Source: Burkholderia glumae LMG 2196 = ATCC 33617
GTDB taxonomy: Bacteria; Pseudomonadota; Gammaproteobacteria; Burkholderiales; Burkholderiaceae
Reading direction: 5' to 3'
Length of the DNA: 64,000 bases
Assembly: GCF_000960995.1 (NCBI RefSeq)
Contig: NZ_CP009434.1
Span: 1,240,001-1,304,000 of the forward strand
Shown here: positions 59,572 to 64,000 of the stretch, piece by piece
Position numbering within the stretch: the stretch's first letter is position 1
Layout of the letters: every line of letters begins with the position of its first letter
The notes under the pieces: model-generated
What the model saw: only the letters and a program-made list of their open reading frames with translations
Databases searched by the model: none
Told to the model about the DNA's origin: nothing
Made by a program: the position numbers and the translations under genes

Positions 59572-60705
59572 ATGAACAAGAAGGTGGCGGTGGCGATCGC
59601 GTGCCTGGTTGCGTCGTATGGCGCGCAGGCACAGAGCAGCGTGACGCTGTTCGGCGTGCTCGACGAGGGCATCAACTACACCGGCAACGCCGGCGGCCAT
59701 GCCGCCTGGCAGCAGACCAGCGTCGATCTCGCGACCAGCCGCTGGGGCATCAAGGGCAACGAGGATCTCGGCGGCGGCCTGCATGCGATCTTCGATCTCG
59801 AAAGCGGCTTCCAGCTCGACAACGGCCGCATCTACTACGGAGACCGCCTGTTCGGCTACCAGTCCTATGCGGGGCTGCAGTCGGAGCGCTTCGGCACGCT
59901 CACGTTCGGGCGCCAGTTCGATACGGTGGCCGACGTGCTCGCGCCGCTGACGGCGAACGGCAGCTGGGCCGGCTACCTGTTCTCGCATCCGTTCGACAAC
60001 GACAACACCGACGCCTCGTTCCACGTCGACAATGCCGTGAAGTTCACGAGCACGAGCGTAGCCGGGCTGACGGCCACCGCGCTCTACGGCTTCAGCAACC
60101 AGGCCGGCGGCTTCGCGCAGAACCGCGCGATCGGCGTCGGCCTCGGCTACACCTACCGGACCCTGACGCTGGGCGCCGTCTACGAGGATCTCGGCGCGCC
60201 CGGCACCACCGCCGGCGGCAGCGTCGCGACGGGCGACATGGTGTTCGCCGCCGCGAACCAGAAGATCTACGGCATCGGCGCGAACTACGGCATCGGGCCG
60301 GCCACGCTCGGGCTCGTCTACACGCACGTGATGGTGCAGCGGCCCACCGAGTCGGTCTACGTGGGCGCGCTCGGCGTGCCGGTCGCGACGCTGCGTTTCG
60401 ACAATCTCGAAGCCAACGCGAAGGTGCAGGTGCGGCCGGACCTGTTCGTGGGCGCGATGTATACCTATTCGCGCGCGCATCTCGACACGGGCGGCGGCGC
60501 CTCGCTGCACTGGAACCAGCTCGGCTTGATGGCGCAGTACGCGCTGTCGAAGCGCACCGGCCTCTACTCGCAGGTCGCGTATCAGACGGTCGGCGGCGGC
60601 GGCACCGGCACGCCGCTCGAGAACGCCTACGTGCTCGGTTCGGCTGGCGCGTCCTCGAACGGGCACCAGGTCGTCGCGCGCGTCGGCATCACGCATTCGT
60701 TCTGA
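59572..60705 (+). CDS. Burkholderia-type outer-membrane porin (OmpC family)
   Basis: 377 residues. Signal peptide cut at GAQAQ, then SSVTLFGVLDEGINYTGNAGGH, SRWGIKGNEDLGGGLHAIFDLESGFQ, FGTLTFGRQFDTVAD, and a closing strand VVARVGITHSF ending in Phe. Same family as the porin at 37.2 kb but clearly divergent. GGGAGAAA precedes the ATG. It may belong with the upstream permease as its outer-membrane channel, separated by ~290 bases. Confidence 0.92.
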   Translation: MNKKVAVAIACLVASYGAQAQSSVTLFGVLDEGINYTGNAGGHAAWQQTSVDLATSRWGIKGNEDLGGGLHAIFDLESGFQLDNGRIYYGDRLFGYQSYAGLQSERFGTLTFGRQFDTVADVLAPLTANGSWAGYLFSHPFDNDNTDASFHVDNAVKFTSTSVAGLTATALYGFSNQAGGFAQNRAIGVGLGYTYRTLTLGAVYEDLGAPGTTAGGSVATGDMVFAAANQKIYGIGANYGIGPATLGLVYTHVMVQRPTESVYVGALGVPVATLRFDNLEANAKVQVRPDLFVGAMYTYSRAHLDTGGGASLHWNQLGLMAQYALSKRTGLYSQVAYQTVGGGGTGTPLENAYVLGSAGASSNGHQVVARVGITHSF

Positions 60706-60726
60706 GCCATGCCCCGGGCCGGCACC

Positions 60727-62844
60727 TCAGAACCGGCAGGCGAGCAGCAGCTCGAAGCGCCGGTCGCTGCCGATCAGGTATTGCGTCTCGTTGTAGTAGG
60801 CGCTCTCCACGTAATGGCGGTTCAACACGTTGCGGGCGCGCGCCGTGATGGTGGTGTCCTTGCGCGGCGTCCAGGCGAGCGCCAGATCGACGGTGGTGTA
60901 GGACGCCATCGACAGCTGGTTCGCCGCGTCGGCATAGCGCCTGCCCACGTAGCGCAGCCCGCCGATGCCGGTCCACCGCGAGGCGAAGCGCCAGCTCACC
61001 CACAGGTTCGCGAGCCGCTGCGGCACCGAGGCCGGCACGTTGCCGTCGCGCGAGACGAGCCCGCTGCCGCTGGCCTCGGTGAAATCGTCGTACTTCGCGC
61101 GCAGCGCGGCGACGTTCGCGTCGATGCGCCAGTCGCGCGCGAGCTGCGCGCCGACGCTCGCCTCGATGCCGCGTGACGACTGCCGGCCGATCTGGATCGA
61201 TTGGTTCGGGTGCTGCGGATCGGCGGCCACCAGGTTGTCCTTGACGATCCGGTAGGCGGCAAGCGTCCACTCGGCGCGGCCGCCGAGCAGCGACTGCTTG
61301 AGGCCGACCTCGATCTGGCGGCCGGTGGCGAGGCGGAAGTTGGCGCTCGACGCATTGAGCATCAGCAGCGAGCCGACCGGGTCGGCCGCCGCCGAATACT
61401 GGCCGTAGACGGTGACGGCCGGCGTGATGTCGTAGACGGTGCCAAGGCGCCAGCCGGTGTTCGCGTAGACGCGCCCGAAGCCGCCGCCGGCCACGAGGTC
61501 GTCGCGGTTCACGCTGGCGTGGTCGTAGCGCAGGCCGCCCACCACCGACCAGCGCTGCGTGAGCGCGAGGCGGTCCTCGGCGAACAGGGCGTACTGGTTG
61601 GCCTGCGAATCGTACTTCGGCCGCGTGCCGGCGATGTTGATGAAGCTGCCCGGGTCGAACGCATCGGGATCGACCAGCGAGCTGCCCGAGTACGGCGAGT
61701 TGTTGTCGTGGCGGAAGCTGGTGTGGTTGAACTCGAAGCCGGCCGAGAACGTGTTGCGGCGGCCCAGCACGAGGCTCTCGACGGTGGCCGTCGTGACCTC
61801 GCCGAACTGCTGCTGATCGTGCAGGATCTCGGTGTAGCCGCTGCGCGCGATCTGGCCGGTGGCCGGCACGAACGCGTAGTTCTCGGCGTCCTTCCAGTGG
61901 CGGTGGCTTTTCATCCGGTAGAGCGTGCTGGTCACGCGCAGCTGGTCGCTCGGCTGCCAGCTCGCGGCGAGCGTGGCCCAGCTGTCGCGAAACGAGATCA
62001 GGCTGTCGCCGACGTTGTAGTTCTTTTTCAGCAGCGCCGGATCGAGCACGCCGTTGTCGAGCGGCACGCCGAAATAGCGCATCGGATGCTGAAAGCCCTG
62101 CGCATACGAGGCGGTGATCGACAGGTCGGGGCGCACGTCGTAGCGCAGCGCGCCCGACACCGACAGGTTGCGCGAATGGCCCGCGTCGACCCAGTTCGCC
62201 GAGCGATTGCCGCTCGCATCGAAGCGGTAGGACAGCCTGTCGTCGATCGCGCCGCCGCTGCCGAACGCGGCGCGCGCCGTCCGCTCGGTGCCGATGCCGA
62301 GCTGCAGCTCGTTCTCGACCGGCCCGCGCGCGGGTTTCTTGGGCACCACGTTCACCACGCCGCCGATCGCGCCTTCGCCGTAGATCACCGAGGCGGGGCC
62401 GCGCAGCACGTCGATGTGATCGACGGCCCCGGTATCGAACGGATAGGTGACCCCGATCGCGCCGTAGGGGCGCACGCCGTCGAACAGCTGGGTGACCGAC
62501 GAGGCGCCCACGAAGCCGCGCGCCGACAGTTCCGAATTGCCGTTGCCCGGATGCGGGGACGCGGCGATGCCGGTGGCGCGGCTGACGGCATCGACGATCG
62601 ATGCGTCGCCGCGTTCGGTCAGCGCGGCGCGGCTGAGCTGCTCGACGCTGGCCGGGGTTTGGCGCGGCGTGAGGCCGAGGTGGCTGCCGGTGTCCTGCAC
62701 GCGGTCCAGTGCGCCGGGGCGCGCGGCCTTGACCTGCAGCGCGGGCAGCGCGAGGTCGGGCGGCGCGGCGTCGGCCTGGGCCTGAGCGGGGTTGGACAGC
62801 GCGCCGAGCGCGGCGGTGAGGGCGGAAAGCGAGCGAGGCTTCAT
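60727..62844 (-). CDS. TonB-dependent siderophore receptor
   Basis: Outer-membrane importer of 705 residues. A signal peptide (MKPRSLSALTAALGALSNPAQAQA) is followed by a plug domain with LTPRQTPASVEQLSRAALTERGDASIVDAVSRATGI and VDHIDVLRGPASVIYGEGAIGGVVNVVPKKP. A 22-strand barrel follows, ending in RRFELLLACRF with terminal Phe. The ligand is unknown; the plug is of the ferric-siderophore/FhuA-like type. I found no clear Fur box upstream. It is followed across ~270 bases by a DUF2946-like gene on the same strand. Confidence 0.93.
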   Translation of the reverse strand: MKPRSLSALTAALGALSNPAQAQADAAPPDLALPALQVKAARPGALDRVQDTGSHLGLTPRQTPASVEQLSRAALTERGDASIVDAVSRATGIAASPHPGNGNSELSARGFVGASSVTQLFDGVRPYGAIGVTYPFDTGAVDHIDVLRGPASVIYGEGAIGGVVNVVPKKPARGPVENELQLGIGTERTARAAFGSGGAIDDRLSYRFDASGNRSANWVDAGHSRNLSVSGALRYDVRPDLSITASYAQGFQHPMRYFGVPLDNGVLDPALLKKNYNVGDSLISFRDSWATLAASWQPSDQLRVTSTLYRMKSHRHWKDAENYAFVPATGQIARSGYTEILHDQQQFGEVTTATVESLVLGRRNTFSAGFEFNHTSFRHDNNSPYSGSSLVDPDAFDPGSFINIAGTRPKYDSQANQYALFAEDRLALTQRWSVVGGLRYDHASVNRDDLVAGGGFGRVYANTGWRLGTVYDITPAVTVYGQYSAAADPVGSLLMLNASSANFRLATGRQIEVGLKQSLLGGRAEWTLAAYRIVKDNLVAADPQHPNQSIQIGRQSSRGIEASVGAQLARDWRIDANVAALRAKYDDFTEASGSGLVSRDGNVPASVPQRLANLWVSWRFASRWTGIGGLRYVGRRYADAANQLSMASYTTVDLALAWTPRKDTTITARARNVLNRHYVESAYYNETQYLIGSDRRFELLLACRF

Positions 62845-63111
62845 GGCAGCAGTGATGAGGCGAGTCGAGAGCGGAACGAGACAGCACGCAGGCCCGGCGC
62901 GGGGCTGCGTGGCATGGGACGGCGGGCGGCCCGACCCGGGCGCGCCCGGCCATCGCGTCGCCGTGAGCGGGCGAGGCGGGCAGGGTGGCGGTGGCGAGGG
63001 CGGAGCCGACCAGAGCCGCTGCGAAACGACGACGGACGACGGACGATGCGCGGCGGCGCGGCGCCGGATCAGGCGGCGTCCGGCGTCGGCAGGCGCGTCA
63101 GGCGAAGCGCG

Positions 63112-63579
63112 TCAGGGGCAGGCGTAGTCGGGAGGGGCACGCGCACCGGGGCGCGCATGATGCGGCGGACGGCGCGGGCGCGTCATGCGCGGCGCGGCGC
63201 GGCGCCCGACGATCGTGAGGCGCGTCCATCGCAGGCATGCGAGTACGGCGAACGGAATCGCGATGGCGAACGCGGCGCTGAACGGGCACAGCTCGCCGCC
63301 TTGCATCAGGCCGGCGTGAGGCGCGTCGAGGGCGCCGGCACGGCCGGGCGTGGCCGCGAGCGCCTGCTCGAGCGCAGCGGCGGCCTGCGCGGCGGCGCCC
63401 GTCGCCTCCAGCGGGCCGTGCCCGGTGCAGATCACGAGGCCCGGCCAGCCGCCGCCCGCGCTCGTGTCGAGCATCAGACCGGTCGGGAGGATCAGGCGGA
63501 ACGCCAGCACGCAGAGCATCAGCGCCGACAGCAGCGGATGATTCGCGCGCCGCGCCAGCAGAGGGCGGAGTCGGCTCAT
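63112..63579 (-). CDS. DUF2946-like small membrane protein
   Basis: 155 residues. One N-terminal membrane helix (LSALMLCVLAFRLILPTGLML, near 18-38) is followed by GLVICTGHGPLE, the Cys-x-x-His pattern of DUF2946. A second membrane helix lies near 96-112, and the tail is Arg/Pro-rich. DUF2946 proteins are often found beside copper or TonB-linked genes, but their role is not established. It lies upstream of the TonB receptor on the same strand and may share its operon. A paralogue lies divergently at 63818. Confidence 0.75.
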   Translation of the reverse strand: MSRLRPLLARRANHPLLSALMLCVLAFRLILPTGLMLDTSAGGGWPGLVICTGHGPLEATGAAAQAAAALEQALAATPGRAGALDAPHAGLMQGGELCPFSAAFAIAIPFAVLACLRWTRLTIVGRRAAPRMTRPRRPPHHARPGARAPPDYACP

Positions 63580-63778
63580 GGCGGCGGTATTGTAGCCGCA
63601 CGGCTGCGGTCGTCCGCTCCGCGACGGGATGTCGCACCACATCGAAAGCCGGGCTCGGCAGCGCTGTCCGAGGTGATGTGTGAAGCGGCGCAGGCCGGTG
63701 CCGCCAGGCAAGACGCGCGGCGCCCGCCATCGAGTTGCCGGGCCGGCCGCCCTGATGCCGGCGATTCGGCGATCGCGC

Positions 63779-63808
63779 TTCACGGCCGCCGCAGCAGGGG
63801 GTTACAAT
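63779..63808 (+). promoter_or_regulatory. Promoter candidate of the second DUF2946-like gene
   Basis: TTCACG and TACAAT are separated by 18 bases. The predicted transcript start (about 63815) is only a few bases from ATG 63818, which would leave little or no leader. Confidence 0.5.
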
Positions 63809-63817
63809 CGCGCCGCC

Positions 63818-64000
63818 ATGAACGCACTTCGCCATTTCCTGTTGCGGAACGGCGTCGCGACACGACTGCTGTGGGGCCTGATACTGGCCGTGCTGCTGTC
63901 CCGCGCGCTGATTTCCGGAGCCGTGATGCTCGACCCGGATTCGCCGGGCGCGGGCGGCGTGGTGCTGTGCTCGGGGCACGGCCCGCTCGTGATCGACGCG
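63818..64000 (+). CDS. DUF2946-like protein, cut by the window end
   Basis: The first 61 codons are present and open to the edge. The protein starts MNALRHFLLRNGVATRLLWG, has a membrane helix near 18-36, then MLDPDSPGAGG and VVLCSGHGPLVIDA. The helix followed by LC-S/T-GHGPL is shared with the divergent gene at 63112, so the two are paralogues. No ribosome-binding site is evident, and a promoter lies unusually close to the ATG. Confidence 0.7.
   Translation, partial: MNALRHFLLRNGVATRLLWGLILAVLLSRALISGAVMLDPDSPGAGGVVLCSGHGPLVIDA

Noticed and set aside
57478..60696. 1,072-codon open frame antisense to the NCS1 permease and porin
   Set aside because: Arg/His/Asp-rich composition, no ribosome-binding site, and both genes on the other strand are clear family members.

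Overview
The window is a high-GC, densely coded beta-proteobacterial segment. Gene content points to Burkholderia sensu stricto, most likely a secondary chromosome of a plant-associated species: Burkholderia-type OmpC porins, DUF4337, a class D beta-lactamase, a TTG-started second infA beside a csp gene, and many sugar-acid catabolic genes. There are no rRNA or tRNA genes, no CRISPR array and no intact mobile element. I identified genes by reading motifs; no database search was run.

Layout. (1) 0.5-5.3 kb: a methyl-accepting chemotaxis protein, then a cNMP-binding/winged-helix/FliG-like protein, a MotA and a MotB. This looks like a stand-alone chemosensory and ion-driven motor module. (2) 5.9-10.2 kb: a sugar-acid dehydratase facing a GntR regulator, an FAH-family hydrolase and an SDR, together a non-phosphorylative sugar-acid route. 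(3) 10.4-13 kb: a scar holding a broken penicillin-V-acylase-like gene, a broken threonine-dehydratase tail, a lower-GC Nudix gene and an IS5-type transposase remnant. (4) 13-27.9 kb: DUF4337, ogt, OXA beta-lactamase, an envelope methionine-sulfoxide repair set (msrB-dipZ-msrA) divergent from a two-component system, tag, GNAT, a DsbA-like protein, SMP-30, a MobA-like protein, TetR and an MBL hydrolase. (5) 28-36.6 kb: a large Lhr-type helicase, a LuxR regulator, a nitrilase-family amidase and a PuuP-like permease.

(6) 37-47.4 kb: a one-directional catabolic cluster of porin, DapA-type aldolase, Fe-ADH, a fused four-carbon-acid kinase/PdxA2 dehydrogenase, an SSS symporter, a sialidase-like hydrolase, DeoR and SDR. 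Three near-identical 15-bp palindromes precede it. The carbon arithmetic suggests a C7 ulosaric acid such as 3-deoxy-lyxo-heptulosarate, split into pyruvate plus a C4 aldehyde acid that is reduced, phosphorylated and oxidised to DHAP. (7) 47.6-53.6 kb: a second DapA paralogue and LysR, two small paralogous proteins, csp, infA and ppk2. (8) 53.6-55.4 kb: ilvA, preceded by what reads as a complete transcription attenuator: leader peptide with tandem Ile codons, antiterminator and terminator. (9) 55.5-64 kb: IMPACT/YigZ protein, methyltransferase, SnoaL-like protein plus NCS1 permease, porin, TonB-dependent receptor, and two divergent DUF2946-like genes, the last cut by the window end.

The strongest discovery candidates are the cNMP/FliG/MotAB module, the kinase-PdxA2 fusion in its ulosaric-acid-type cluster with a repeated operator, and the ilvA attenuator.
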